From Oscheius tipulae (taxonomy: Eukaryota > Nematoda > Chromadorea > Rhabditida > Rhabditidae): 64,000 nucleotides of DNA. The stretch's first letter is position 1, and every line of letters begins with the position of its first letter. The translations under genes and the position numbers were made by a program. Positions 1-11,300 of this stretch are shown one piece after another. The stretch spans positions 1,116,001 to 1,180,000 of the forward strand of contig JASJZH010000004.1 in NCBI GenBank assembly GCA_037178975.1, read 5' to 3'. The notes under the pieces are model-generated. The model saw only the letters and a program-made list of their open reading frames with translations. It was not told where the DNA came from and ran no database searches.

Positions 1-479
1 TGAGTGTTTTAAAGTAACTACTGATAAATAAAAGATAATCTAGACCAGGCCAAAGTGGGATTGAACTTGGCATAATACACGCGGACGTCATTGTCGAGGC
101 TCAATAATAGTTTCAAAACCCCGTGCCTATGATAAATTTCTCCGATTTTAATATTTTGTTGCCAAATCACGTCTACGACTATTTTAGTCATGAACAGACG
201 GTCTTTTCTCTCATCCTTCATCCATATATTATCTTTTGTATTATTTATCTGTCTTCAGCTGTCATGAGCCGCTACAGATGGTTCTTTCTTCGGCATCAGA
301 TATCGGCTTGTGCTGGAGCTGATATCCCGTTTATCGGTCTCACACATCCTTCATTCTATCTGTGACAATTCTTCTCGAGCTTATTGGAGTGAAGTTTATG
401 TTTGAGTTTCTCATACACGGAACACCTTTTAGTTCTTAATGAGGTTGTTTTCTCCTAGTTATCAATGTTTGGTGTTTCA

Positions 480-689
480 GGTGGCATAGTTCTTATTGTC
501 AAAAGTCCAATTTACCGCAACTGGATGTTCAAGCTGTTTGGAAAGAAAGTTATTCAGAGTGGGCCCAGCAGTGGTGTCGACGATTCCGTCATCTATAGCT
601 ATACGGACAGTATGAGTTGTCGAAGTAAAATTTTATGTTCTACTCGTAAACGTTATGACAAATATGGTGATACAACGGGGCTATCCTAG
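480..689 (+). CDS. possible C-terminal exon of a 7TM chemoreceptor (partial)
   Basis: An open frame follows a good acceptor (TTTCAG ending at 480). It starts with a hydrophobic stretch (GGIVLIVKSP), then a YR-N-W-MFKLFGKK basic segment that resembles the end of TM7 and the start of the cytoplasmic tail in nematode srh/str-like receptors. The rest of the gene would lie upstream; bases 1-480 contain short open stretches but I could not join them into a convincing earlier exon. The frame stays open to a stop at 687-689, overlapping the 3' end of the minus-strand acyltransferase by about 50 nt, so the true end is uncertain. It may be a relic. Confidence 0.3.
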   Translation, partial: GGIVLIVKSPIYRNWMFKLFGKKVIQSGPSSGVDDSVIYSYTDSMSCRSKILCSTRKRYDKYGDTTGLS

Positions 690-3466
690 ACAATCCTACA
701 ACATTAACATGCATTGAAGAAGCAAAGTAGCTAACAAAGTATTTTGGATCGTAGTAGTGTAGTTGTCCATTGACGAAGAACTGATTCGTATAGTCGAAAA
801 GTTCACATTTCTTGCAACCGTCGACAAGTCGCGCTAGCCTTCTTTTAGCTACATAGTACCATTCTTTGTTACCTGGCATGAAAAACTCATTCTGAAAAAT
901 GGTCGATTTTAAGAAAAATGTATTACAAACCTCGACGAATCCTGTTCCGTCTCCAAGAAATTTGGAAAGTCTGATCGGTAGGTCGTTTGGCGGCCACTCA
1001 AAAGTATCCAGAATAAAAATTTTTTTTGCAACAAGCCTTTGAAGTTCTGTTATCTTCTCTACCATTTCCTGAAAAAAACACTCGTGATTCTGTGCCCATA
1101 TTTGTATACCTTCCAGATCCGATCATTAAACGGATTAGTGCCATTGTCGATTACGTTAACGTCGATGTAACGAGCAACAACCATCAAAACATCCGGCTTA
1201 AACTGTCTTACAGCGTCCAGGAAGAACCCATCGGCACTGCAATCAACTCCTCCAGTGATGATTTTGTCGTGGACTAATGGGGTGCAAGCTGAAATGGAAT
1301 GGGTGAATTCAAATGTACAAATGCCTCGTCTGCAGAGACACGCATAGAGGTAACTTTTTTTTAGCAATGCCACTGAGTTTTTTCAGCTGACTCTCTGACA
1401 GCAACGGTCGGTACAGTCCTGAATGGTTTACTTCAGCGACTCTGACTCTCCCGTCTCATCTTAGCGCGCCGAAGCATAGGTCTCTCATTCATGGAAAGCA
1501 AATGAACAAATCGTTACGATCATAAACGATCGTAACTGAAACGTCAAATGGCGTATAGAAAAACTCACTTGGTGTCCAAGAGCTGTAGATCCTAGGAAAG
1601 ACGTCGTTACACTGTTCCGTGATTGTCTTCATGGCATTCCCAACGTAGCTGTTCCCAACAATCAAAAGAGTCATGTTGGTGCTTGTATCATTCCATGACT
1701 AAAGGCTTTCATTAGTTTTAGAGGTTGGAAACTCACACTCAAGCATCGGTGATCTATTACAGCTGGTGAGTTCAATTTTGTACATGGGTAATCTTGCAGT
1801 TGAAAACCATCCATATTACTCATGTAGTCGTTTAAATTAGCTCTTTCCTGATTCGTCTTGTTTGCATATGTCGAAGACATTTCGTTCACATAGTCAGAAT
1901 CGTAAAAGTAAGCCGACTCGTTGAAAGAAATGTAGGCGCTGCTATTATCAGTGGTTTCGTAAACGTTCAAAGTCTCAGAATTAGGCATTTGACCTTAAAC
2001 GTTTTGCTTAAATAATGAAACATAACTCACTGGAAATGTTAACAAGAGCTGCTGCGTTAAGAAGTAGAAGTCCTGTTGTGACTATGAATACTCTTTTCCA
2101 GTCCCATGAACGATAATGCTTTTCGTAGGCAAAGTAGATTACAATGCTGATGAGCAGGGAAATTGAGAGACTGGTAAGCATATCTGCAATGTGCCAATTC
2201 GTAAAGGAGTGAATTCGAAGGATCGATCCAATGCTGGGACGGTAAAAGCTAAAAATCTGTTTGAAAACTCACTATCAATATTCGTCAGACGATGCATTTT
2301 CATCAAGGCAACAACCGGCCAATGCACCAGATACCATCCATAAGAAATCTCCCCAATGAAGGCCATAACTCTGTTTTCCAAAAGCCAGCATCTCTCGCCT
2401 ACGTGGACAATAAGAGTAGTCATGATGATTGTTATAATTCTAAGACAGCTTTAAAAAGCAATTTAACTTGACCTACCTGGCTGCGATATGACCTATATTC
2501 TCCTTTGAGGATAGCAAAGCTATTGTGCATGTCAGACTGGCATAAGTAACCATTTGACGAAGCGACAGCTCTTTGGTTTCTGTTACTTCTTCCAGACCCT
2601 CCTTTTCAATCAACGCTTCTTGCTGTTCACAGTTAGAGCTCCTTTTTTCTCCTCTGCTAGATTCATAGTAGATGCTCATTCCGGCTAAGAACTGCCATAT
2701 CCTTGCAGAAACGCTGTAGAAGGATATGAAGTCGTCTGCGAGAGAATGTAAGACGAGAGAAGCAGTTACTAAAATGGCTTTTATGCTAAATGCTCTTAAA
2801 GTTACTAAAGACGAAGCAGAAAACGTTTCTCAATCGGCTCCTAAACAGTTGAGCACAATAGAAGATGAAAGGAAAAAGGAAGTAGAACTGCATTTCGACA
2901 GCCAAAGACCATGTGTGGGTGAACATGTCCACACCAAGTCCGAGCTGAAATAATTTCCAACAAAGTTTTCCAACCAAAATGTTTTGTTGCATTTCGCCCT
3001 GTTAGCTAACGATAGTAAGGGTAAAAATTTGTAATGTCATTGCAAAAACTAACCTTCTCATTGTAAGTTTCCAGTCCACTCGGTCTAATTAAATTTGTAG
3101 CAAAAATAAGAGCATAAATCGCTGAGTCATAATTAGTTTTCCACGTCGTTACTGGTGTGTAAGATATGGAAACTGAGTTATTATAGTAATTCTCTAAGAA
3201 CAGTACTTACCTAAAATAATCAAAGTGGCTAGATAGTAGAGCGGTACAATTCGTTTGACTCGTTTATAAAAGAAGACTATCACAGCTTCAATTGAAAGTT
3301 TAGTATTCCTTTCCAGCATCATTGTCATCAGGTAGCCAGAAAGAAGGAAGAACTGATCCACCCCGAGGTAGCCATTAGGAAAGAATCTTGGAAAGAAATG
3401 GAACAGAACTACGAAAACAATGGCCAGAGCTCGGAGGCCTTGAAGGTGAATGAGTTTGGTGGACAT
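640..3466 (-). CDS. membrane O-acyltransferase (acyltransferase-3 plus SGNH domain), oac family
   Basis: Eleven exons, all GT-AG with consistent phase: 3466-3211, 3172-3054, 2998-2806, 2735-2477, 2439-2273, 2183-2031, 1993-1737, 1698-1569, 1288-1110, 1068-931, 891-640. They give 700 aa, about the usual length of the C. elegans OAC family. The N-terminal half is an acyltransferase-3 domain: LQGLRALAIVFVVLFHFFP with the catalytic-type RALA-H block near the start, the LGVDQFFLLSGYLMT block, FTHTWSLAVEMQFY near residue 150, and YGWYLVHWP near residue 320. The C-terminal part is an SGNH-like domain (LIVGNSYVGNAM near residue 480, YYDPKYF then MHVNVVGL near residue 660). Family role: transfer of acyl groups to an extracytoplasmic substrate; the substrate here is unknown. 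The usual Asp three residues before the SGNH His is Ser (SSMH). The gene is convergent with any gene ending near 689. Confidence 0.92.
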
Positions 3467-4941
3467 TCTGAAGGAAAGTGGTTTATCGATATCTCTATAG
3501 TGCTATGAGCATACACTCTTGCAGTAAAACTTGAAAGTTCTTACTCAGCTCAAAATTCTCTACAAAATGCTACTTTATAAAAATTTTGGTCCCGGACGGG
3601 ATCCGAACCCCCGGTCCCTCATGCCTAACCCCTTAGGGTCAACAATAGGCCACGCACAACCTAAGAGAGAGAGATAAAAAAGTTGGTATCATTCACAGAC
3701 AACTTACAAAGCTTGTAACTGATAGCGTGATTCAGGAAAAAAAACGGAACCCGTTGCTTTTAGAGTTTCAGTATTAAAACAGTTAGAAAGTCGAAGAGTT
3801 TTCAGGCCCTCCTGTCAATTGATTTGCAAATTTATGCACGCCCTGTGACAGTCCAAAAAGCCGAAATAATTGTCGTAGAAGAGTAATGCTGAAAGACAGA
3901 AGATAAGGGAGGACTAACTGTCGTAATAAGTGTGAATGTAACCTACGCCTGTTTGCACAGCCGAACAGATTCGAAAGCTCATCTGTATGTGCATTATTAA
4001 CAATTGTTCCGCCCAGAATTACGATTCATAAAGCATAGGATATATTGGACAAAATTAGTCTAAGGCAGTTGGTTTTTTTTCAGCTTCTTCCAATTTCCTG
4101 TCGAAATGATTACGAGCTCTGAACTTAAGGACCAGATGTATAAAGCTACCCTCTTCAAAATGTTCGAAAAGAAAAAGAACTTGTTCTTTCTTAACTGCTA
4201 ATATTCATTGCAGAAAGCTTGATTTATAATCTTCGGGCGCCAGGGAAAACGGCCCTCGCACCTGGGGAAATCAAGAGTGCAATATTAAACACAGTTTGCC
4301 CCAAAGTAAGGAACAAAGAGTTAATCAACGATCAAGCGAACAAGAACTGGAATCATTTTGATTCTAGCGAAAGTCGGGTGCGATATACTCGCCCAAATAC
4401 TGTTAATCGCCCCGCCACGTTCTAACATTCGCGGCGACCAAATTCGCCTCACTTAACCCCGATCCTTCAAGTGGCATTAGAGCTGGGAAGTTAATTATCG
4501 GAGAGTCACAAGTATTGCAAATTGTATTTGATCGAAGGAATAGCCTTGGAAACAATACACTGGTAGTGGGCTAGATCGTCTATGACGGGAGAACATTGCT
4601 CCCGTCATGGTAGCACAACAGGAGAGTAACATGCGAACAGATAAGAAGTGAAGGAAAGGACCAGTACAGGTTGACAAGGAAATAGAAATCGGGCAAAGTT
4701 CAAAGGGATTAGGTTATAGCTGTCATTGAGCCCATAAGGGCGATAGTATTACTTGTTATTTAAAATTTGGACCTAGCGCGTCGCAGGAATATCAAATAAT
4801 GCCCGATTTTTGGCTCGCTGTTTGCTGAAAATGGTAAAAAAAAGTTTTTGCCAGGCGCTAAACCTTAGTTTCAAATATAAAGACCAATTCAATACATTTG
4901 AAAAAGTGAAAAAACTTAAAAAACCCAATAGCTCACCGGTT
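3467..4941. other. intergenic region, no gene seen
   Basis: Between the acyltransferase start and the chemoreceptor array I see no exon with supporting splice sites. It holds a tRNA-like element (3588-3660), a short sequence at 3545-3580 that recurs near 22758-22795, and a segment at 4861-4930 resembling part of the duplicated block at 4942. Exact TGTTTCA/TGAAACA motifs are absent. Confidence 0.6.
3588..3660 (-). repeat. tRNA-like element (tRNA relic or SINE head)
   Basis: Read on the minus strand this stretch has an A-box-like TGGCCTATTG and a B-box-like GGTTCGGATCC within tRNA-length spacing, followed by a CCGGGACC end. The B box has one departure from consensus and I cannot fold a full cloverleaf with a matching acceptor stem. 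It is therefore called a tRNA-derived repeat, not a functional tRNA. Confidence 0.35.
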
Positions 4942-5290
4942 GCACATCGGTTGAAAAACAAAACAAAACCTGGTTAACAAACTTTTTCGTGCCGAAAACC
5001 AAGGTGTTCTACGAGCGTGGCATCCGTGAGCTACCCGTGAAATGGGCAGACGTGGTACATCATAAAAAATGGTGATTACAACGAATGAAAGGATTATTTG
5101 GAATTCAAAAAATTTTTACATTTGAATAAGTGAAAAAACTTAGTTATCAACCCAATAGTTCAATCAATTTGGTCTGACTATCCACCACGATTCTCAGCTT
5201 ACCTGTCATGCGCGGTCTGTCCATTTGAAAGAAAAAGAAAACAGCTTATAGAGCGATGCGCGAAAATAGGTGTGGAAGAGCTTCGTGGCT
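4942..5290. repeat. non-coding duplicated block, copy 1
   Basis: From about 4942 the sequence matches the block starting at about 7393 without a difference I can see for roughly 230 nt (to about 5174), then with a few substitutions and small indels to about 5290. No coding content. The two copies are in the same orientation, about 2.45 kb apart, and flank the pseudogene gene B, so they mark a recent tandem duplication in the chemoreceptor array. Confidence 0.85.
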
Positions 5291-5297
5291 CATTATT

Positions 5298-5745
5298 TAT
5301 TTGCCGATAAGAAAATATGTATGAGACAATAGCAAAAGGGGTACATATAGCGATGATGAAGATACAGATATGGAAGATGTCTGCTCTCCAGCTGCTGAAA
5401 AGGACAAGATAAATTATGGGAGTGGCTCCTAGAGCGACGCGCGAAAATAGGTGTGTCAGAGCTTCATGGTGCATTATTCATTTGCCTGTTTTGGATATCA
5501 TAGCAACAGAGTTTTCTTTCGAAGATGTACAGTTATTTCCCCAGCCTTCTGTACCACGACGGTTGACACCCCTTGCTTCACTGTTTCTTTTAACTTCCAT
5601 CTCCTTAAGATCTCCAAAAATAGCTTTCTGTAAGGTCGATAGGAAAATATGAATGAGACAATAGCCATTGAAAACGTCCACTTTTGTGACTTTTCTTTGT
5701 CGCTCAGCAATATATAGAACAGGAAACGGAAACAGTAATATTCTT
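5298..5745 (-). pseudogene. rearranged chemoreceptor fragments
   Basis: Three pieces of the neighbouring receptor gene are scrambled here. 5429-5298 encodes a TM6-TM7-like piece (LGATPII, SSWRADIFHICIFIIA) ending prematurely at FSYRQ. 5668-5520 encodes FIFSYRPYRKLFLE and the basic tail as in the last exon of the gene at 7778-8923. 5745-5663 encodes FPVLYIAERQRKVTK from that gene's third exon, joined directly to last-exon sequence with no intron. No continuous reading frame links them. They look like products of unequal recombination. Confidence 0.7.
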
Positions 5746-5803
5746 CGAAGTTATTATACCATGTTCAACTCAGACGTGTGCATAGCTGAAACAGCCCACA
5801 CAG

Positions 5804-6996
5804 CTATAACAGGGCAGGAAAGTAGCAAGTCTTCAATTTGGCGCATAAATTACGGCAACAGTTGAGACTTCTTTTTTTTTGTTGTCTTTTCTGCTTCCAT
5901 TTCATTACAGAGTTCGTCATGAGTTTTCTGTAAGGTCGGTACGAGAAGAGGAAGCTGAAGAAAAAAATGAGGTAACAAATTGCTATGATGAAGATGCAAA
6001 TATTGAGAATGTCTGCTCTCCAACTATGGGCATAGATGAGAGCAATGATAGGAATAAAACCGCAAAGAATAATTACGCCAACAGTAGCCACATGAAAATA
6101 TGTTTTTACATCTGTAGTAGTAAACTAACCAGTCCCAAAAGAGCTTGTATCACTTCAACATGCTGGCGCTTTGAACTGTGTGACATTGATGTATTGTGTT
6201 TCTTCAAAATAATATAAATAGTGTAGTTTGCAAAGATAGTCATAAACACTCCATAAAAAGCAGCAAGAGGGTATCCAATCAGCGCATATAAACAGTCAGG
6301 ATTGCGTCTATCCACCACACCAATAAGCACATCACTTTTGAAAATATCGGGGTGGGTAACATTATGTTCTAAGTACATATCAAATTTTGTTATCTTAGTT
6401 TGTCGTTCGCCGAGATATAGAGCGGGAAATGAAAAAAATGCCAAACCAGGGTAGTTGATCAGATAAATCAAAAATCTCGTAGGCTTGTTGTTTAGAAAGT
6501 GATCCTGTGGTAGTAGAATATCCATCCGGTAATAGAATATGGCTCCCACGGCTGATAAGCATATTGAAAGAACTCCTTTTCTTGCAAAGCAAAATACATG
6601 AAAACCATCTCTCATGCTACTAAAGAAACTTACTGCATATGTGCGACATAAACATTTGAAGTTGTAGCAGTTGGGAAAGGCCTAAATCTGTGAATAGCCC
6701 CCTTCCGTGAAAAGCGAAATAAGGAAGAAGTACATACGGATAGCAAAAGTAGCCAGCGTGTGGAATAAAGAGTCCAACACTGAACTGGTATTTGATAGTA
6801 AAAAGTCAACTCACGTCACAAGATGGTAAATCATCATATGTTTGAAAACTTTCGATAGTGCAGGGGATTTAAACTTAAGCAGATAGATAACGGAAAAAGC
6901 TAGAACTATCGAGAGGGTTGATAGAATTTCACGCGGAAACATTAGTATCAAAATTTCTTCAGAATAGTAAGGGTTGACCACGTTCACTGAGCTCAT
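5804..6996 (-). pseudogene. srh/str-like 7TM chemoreceptor, probable pseudogene (gene B)
   Basis: A paralogue of the gene at 7778-8923 with the same four-exon plan: exon 1 6996-6815 (starts MSSVNVVNPYYSEE), exon 2 6779-6634, exon 3 about 6575-6130, exon 4 ending at 5804. Two splice acceptors look destroyed. Before exon 3 the paralogue's TTTCAG is TTTCAA; an in-frame alternative AG exists 16 nt upstream and would add a few residues. Before exon 4 TTTTCAG is TTTTCAT and I find no phase-compatible substitute. The reading frames themselves are still open, so loss appears recent. A non-canonical splice cannot be excluded. Confidence 0.7.
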
Positions 6997-7252
6997 TTCT
7001 GTAGGTGAAACAGTCAGCGGACAGCTGAAAACTCTCAAGCTACTTCTGTAAATATTAAATCAAACTAAATTTGAAAGTACGTTTTTCACGTGCGCCGTGG
7101 GTTTCATACTCTCCACAGTGAGAATCTCGCTATGTGTTTGTTGTTTGCGCTTGAAGCGTACTCAGGGTCTCAAAGAGTAACACAGTAATAGTGACTTGTA
7201 CAAACTTACAGCTTCGATTAGAACCTGCATAACTACGATATGTTGTTACTCC

Positions 7253-7400
7253 AAGGTTTTTGACATTGTTGCGACATATTGAAAAATGTATGACAAGAAA
7301 ACGTGGAGAGTGATAGTTCGTAATTTACAACTAGTGGGTATCTAATAATAGTATGAAGACCTTCAGAATTGCGTCTGCCCATTACATCGAGAAGCACATC
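7253..7400 (-). pseudogene. chemoreceptor exon-3 fragment
   Basis: Encodes a stretch beginning DVLLDVMGRRNSEGLH that aligns with DVLIGVVDRRNPDCLY of gene B and DDVIYGVLDRRNPDVYY of the intact receptor, continuing through the following TM-like segment. It has no start, no flanking exons and ends at the duplicated block, so it is a broken copy. Confidence 0.65.
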
Positions 7401-7690
7401 GGTTGAAAAACAAAACAAAACCTGGTTAACAAACTTTTTCGTGCCGAAAACCAAGGTGTTCTACGAGCGTGGCATCCGTGAGCTACCCGTGAAATGGGCA
7501 GACGTGGTACATCATAAAAAATGGTGATTACAACGAATGAAAGGATTATTTGGAATTCAAAAAATTTTTACATTTGAATAAGTGAAAAAACTTAGTTATC
7601 AACCCAATAGTTCAATCAATTTGGTCTGTCTATCCACCACCACGATTCTCGGCTTACCTGTCATGCGCGGTCTGCCCGTTTGAAAGAAAA
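7393..7690. repeat. non-coding duplicated block, copy 2
   Basis: Second copy of the block at 4942-5290, same orientation, seemingly identical over its first ~230 nt. Its right side runs into the 3' flank of the intact receptor gene, whose counterpart near copy 1 carries the scrambled fragments at 5298-5745. Confidence 0.85.
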
Positions 7691-7777
7691 AGAAAACAGC
7701 TTATAGCACGAAAATAGGTGTGTCAGAGCTTCATGGTGCATTATTCATTTGCCTGTTTTGGATATCATAGCAACAGT

Positions 7778-8923
7778 TTATTTTCCAGCCTTCTGTACCA
7801 CGACGGATGACACCTCTTGCTTCCTTGCTCCTTTTAAATTCCATTTCCTTAAGGACTCCAAAAATAGCTTTCTGTAAGGTCGATAGGAAAATATGAATGA
7901 GATAATAGCAAAAGGGGCACATACAGCGATGATGAAGATACAGATGTGAAAGATGTCTGCTCTCCAGCTGTTGGAATAGATAAAACAAATTATGGGAGTA
8001 GCTCCCACAAGTAGCCCAACTCCTACAGCAGCAGCCTGAAAATATAAATGTAGGATCTGTGAAAGATACTTACCATTCCCATAAGAGCATGTACAACTTC
8101 GAAATGTTGCCGTTTTGAAAACTTTGACATTGTTATTGCATGGTTTTTCAGTATGTTGAAAATAGTGTAACATGAATACGCCGTGAGAAATAATCCATAA
8201 ACTACAAGTACCGGGTAGGCTATCATTGCATAGTACACGTCCGGATTTCGCCTATCCAAAACACCATAAATGACGTCGTCTTTAAAAATATCGGGATAGA
8301 CTACATGAAAAACATTGAAAACGTCCCCTTTCGTGACTTTTCTTTGTCGCTCAGCAATATATAGAACAGGAAACGAAAACAGTGTCAAGACAGGATAGTT
8401 GATCGTGTATATCAGGTATCGTATCGGCTTGTTGTTCAGAAAATGTCTTTTTGGGAGGAGAAGATCCATTCGATAATAGAAAATGGCGCCCACAGCTGAT
8501 AAGCATACTGAAACATTTCACCGTTTGATGTTATCAATGTTAAGAGTAAACATACTGCAAAGATGAGAAATAAAAATTTGAAGCTGTAGAAGTTGCGGGA
8601 CACCCCAGTCTGTAAACAGGCCCTTTCCGTGAAAAGCAGAGTACGGAAGAAGTAGGCAAGGATAACAAAGGTAGCCAGCATGTGGTATGAGAAGACCAAT
8701 TCTGAAGTTTTAATCAATGAATAAAAGCCGAACCTCACGTCACGGCATGATAACCTAGCATTTTTATGAAAGTCTTCGACATATTTGAAGGAAATTTGAA
8801 AAAGACCAGGTAGATACAAAGAATTGCAATCACTATTGAAAGTATCATCAAAATTTCACGAGGATACGAAAGTATATAGATATCCTCAGTGTAATAAGGG
8901 TTGGTCACGTTTACCGAGCTCAT
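7778..8923 (-). CDS. srh/str-like 7TM chemoreceptor (intact member)
   Basis: Four exons: 8923-8739, 8701-8556, 8507-8074, 8035-7778, giving 340 aa. Phases are consistent and the introns are very short (37, 48, 38 and 39-nt class). Residues 1-62 start MSSVNVTNPYYTED and contain TM1. Exon 2 carries GLLIPHAGYLCYPCLLLPY then GLFTDWGVPQLLQ. Exon 3 carries three hydrophobic spans with the FPVLYIAERQRK loop and ends KFSKRQHFEVVHALMGM. Exon 4 carries the last two TM spans and the FSYRPYRKLFLE tail. The P-Y-R-K ending and the 'Q-rich TM6' layout fit the srh/sri/str group of chemosensory receptors that act in ciliated neurons. The subfamily is uncertain. A diverged copy lies on the plus strand at 59519-60325. 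Confidence 0.85.
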
Positions 8924-9530
8924 TCCGGTAACAGAAAGAACACTGACAGCTGAAAAAATTAATCAGCTCTATTGGATTCTGAAACAGACAGTTAAGCCAA
9001 ATCATAAATTATTCTGTTCGTACAGACTCTGAGTAATATTCTTCGAAGTTATTCCTATCATTCCTCAGCATAATCTGCTAATTCTGGGGATGAGATGTCA
9101 ACAGGTTTAAACGCAAAAACGTTTTTCTTAGGTTTTGCAGAGTACCGTCGGTTTTTCAGCTTTTGCTATAGGGACAAAATAATAGGGAGGCGGCAAGTTC
9201 TGAGCAGTTTTTCGCGTACAAAAGAGCTGTGCTGAGGTTCGGAGAGTGACAAATCTTATATATGGAACTTGGAGATAGAACGGAAATGTCCTTCTGTCCC
9301 TCTGTCTCGTTTCATGTTTCAAAAATTCCTCAAAAACGACTTGGATCAACAACTTTGTTTCAAGTCTAGCAAACATACATAGAAACAGGAAGATCATTGA
9401 AGCTACAATGACGACAACTGCTTCAACTTATGCTTACTTATCTCTATTCCTCATGGTCGCTCACTCTTTTAGTCTCTACCTCTCTGTCTCCCTGTCTCCC
9501 AATCACACTGTCTCTTTTCTAAATCTCTAC
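8924..9530. other. upstream region of the receptor gene
   Basis: No gene seen. The first ~130 nt upstream of the receptor start are similar to the region upstream of the plus-strand copy (about 59390-59518), including a shared TTTTTTCAGCTGTCAGTG just before the ATG, so the duplication included the 5' flank. The first closely spaced piRNA-type motifs of the window start here (9315, 9356). A pyrimidine-rich tract with repeated CTGTCTC begins near 9470. Confidence 0.6.
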
Positions 9531-9630
9531 CTGTCCAGGAGCTCCAGGCTGCTCAACGGGTGCTTTGGGTCCTCCGATATGTCCAGAGCTTTCCTGAGGT
9601 CAGTGCTCTCCAAGTCCCTCAGCTCCTGCC
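9531..9630 (-). pseudogene. relic of a collagen exon
   Basis: On the minus strand this encodes a degenerate Gly-X-Y stretch ending in QPGAPGQ followed directly by GTAGAG. This matches the exon 1/intron junction of the intact collagen at 18361-19314 (GQPGAPGQ then GTAGGG), including the GA-rich start of the intron. An in-frame stop lies upstream and the Gly periodicity is broken. It is a fragment left by a past duplication or by loss of a collagen gene. Confidence 0.55.
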
Positions 9631-9807
9631 TCTGTCTCTCTATCTCTATGTTATTCCGTCTCTCTGTCTACACAATAAGTTTCAAAGCATATTTATTAGC
9701 GAAAGCAGTACAAGTGTACAAAGGGGATAAACGACTCGTGTTGGGTATAATACCAGCTATTTACAATGTCGGAGGGCATGGAACTAAGCTCAGCCAAAAC
9801 GCACAAT

Positions 9808-11232
9808 CTAGTGTCTCTTGTTGGCGCTGATGTGAAGAACACCGTCCTTGTCGAGATTGCTGCGAAGGGTCTTCGGGTCGGCTCCTTTGGGCATGTGGTA
9901 GCAGCGCATGATGCTGCGGCTGACCATTCCACCGAACTCGTCTCCGCGAGACTTGTGCTCCAGGTGAATCTCGATCAGGTCCCCGATAGCCTTTACCTGG
10001 AAGTTTAGGTTGTTTTGAAGAGAAAGGAGGATCAATACTGGTTTAAAGACCTCGGTTTCAACAGGGTTCGAAAGCTCTCGGAATTTTAAGTTTCTGAACA
10101 TTTCGGATAGCTTATTATGGAAAATTTGTCAGTTTAGCGCATGCGCCACTAACTGTTTCCAATAATTTTCACCTGCACTACTGTCTAGTCAAAAGGAACG
10201 TGTTCCACGTTAATCGAAATTCCAGAGTTCCGTAGAACTAGTTCAGTTCGTGAAAAACTTGGAAAACTTCTGAATCGAGAAAGGAAGGGAACTGGGAACC
10301 AACCTCGATCTCGTTGGGAGTGAAGTAGTTGGCGTCGAGAGCGACCTCGAAGTGGTCATCGTCATCAATTACCTGAAAGTGAGATCTTTGCTTGGTTAGC
10401 CATAGCAATTCTACCACTCTCCTTTTCGTCATGACCCCACTGAACGGAATGACCTGTACTGTCTTCTCGCAAATCTCTAGAGTTATAGTGTATGTTCCAC
10501 CCTATGGATCTAAGGGGCAAGTCGTCAGCCAGAGTACTTTCTTGTGGTTACCAAAATGTCTGGTTTTCTGGTTTTGTCCCAAAATTTAAGGCAAAATTTG
10601 TTTCACAAGTCCTACTAAGAGATAGAGTCTTTATCGTTTTGATCTTGAGGGGAACGTACGCTACAAGTATCACTTTCTCATCGTCCATATACTCAGAAAT
10701 TGGTGCAAGAACAATAAGCAGTCTGCTCATTTACAAGCGTGTCTCCGCATTTTAGGAGAGTGAAAAGCTGTTCTTCATATCCACTAGTGGTCCTTTACAG
10801 ACAGTTACATGATCAGACACTATCTTTTAGAGTATAACAAAGTAAGAGAATCAAGTAATTTTCACTTCTTTAGGTAGCCTACTATTGAAACAAGGAACTT
10901 ACTCTAGGTTTTACGATGGTTCGTGGTCTCCCCGAAAGTATTTTCACCACCCCTAATCTAATATTTCCTACAACAAACTGTCCCTTTTGTCCGAGAAACA
11001 TGAAAGGTTGGTCAAGAGGGTTATAGGTCAAGTCCAGGAGTTCGTACTATTGAACATGGTATGTCACTTCCCCGCCTGTCTGTAGTCACCCCCATTCAAA
11101 AGTTCCCCCAAAGAAAAAAAATCCAAAACAGTCTCATTCTCTGTCCCCCACCTTGGCGTTCTGCTCAATATTGTGCTGAAGTGGCCAGTCCCACTGGAGG
11201 TCCTTGTCGTGTTCGACGTTGATGCGGTTCAT
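9808..11232 (-). CDS. 12-kDa small heat-shock protein (alpha-crystallin domain), hsp-12 type
   Basis: Three exons: 11232-11152, 10372-10304, 9996-9808, giving 112 aa, the length of the C. elegans HSP-12 proteins. The N-terminus is short (LQWDWPLQH near residue 13, a hallmark of this group). Exon 2 holds DHFEVALDANYFTPNEIEV, the first strands of the alpha-crystallin domain. Exon 3 holds IEIHLEHKSR and the end DKDGVLHISANKR, close to the G-V-L-x-I signature, with almost no C-terminal extension. Such short sHSPs are atypical chaperones with little oligomerisation. The promoter has a TATA box and two FOXO-type sites. No clear heat-shock element was seen. Confidence 0.92.
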
Positions 11233-11300
11233 CTTGTTGAGAATAGAGGGAGAGAGCTTGAATCAGTTGTTGATCCTGACCTGGCCAGCCTCCGCACCGC

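Noticed and set aside
9408-9830. A plus-strand open frame of about 140 codons
   Set aside because: It is Ser/Leu-rich because of a CT-rich tract and the antisense of the collagen relic and hsp-12 3' end.
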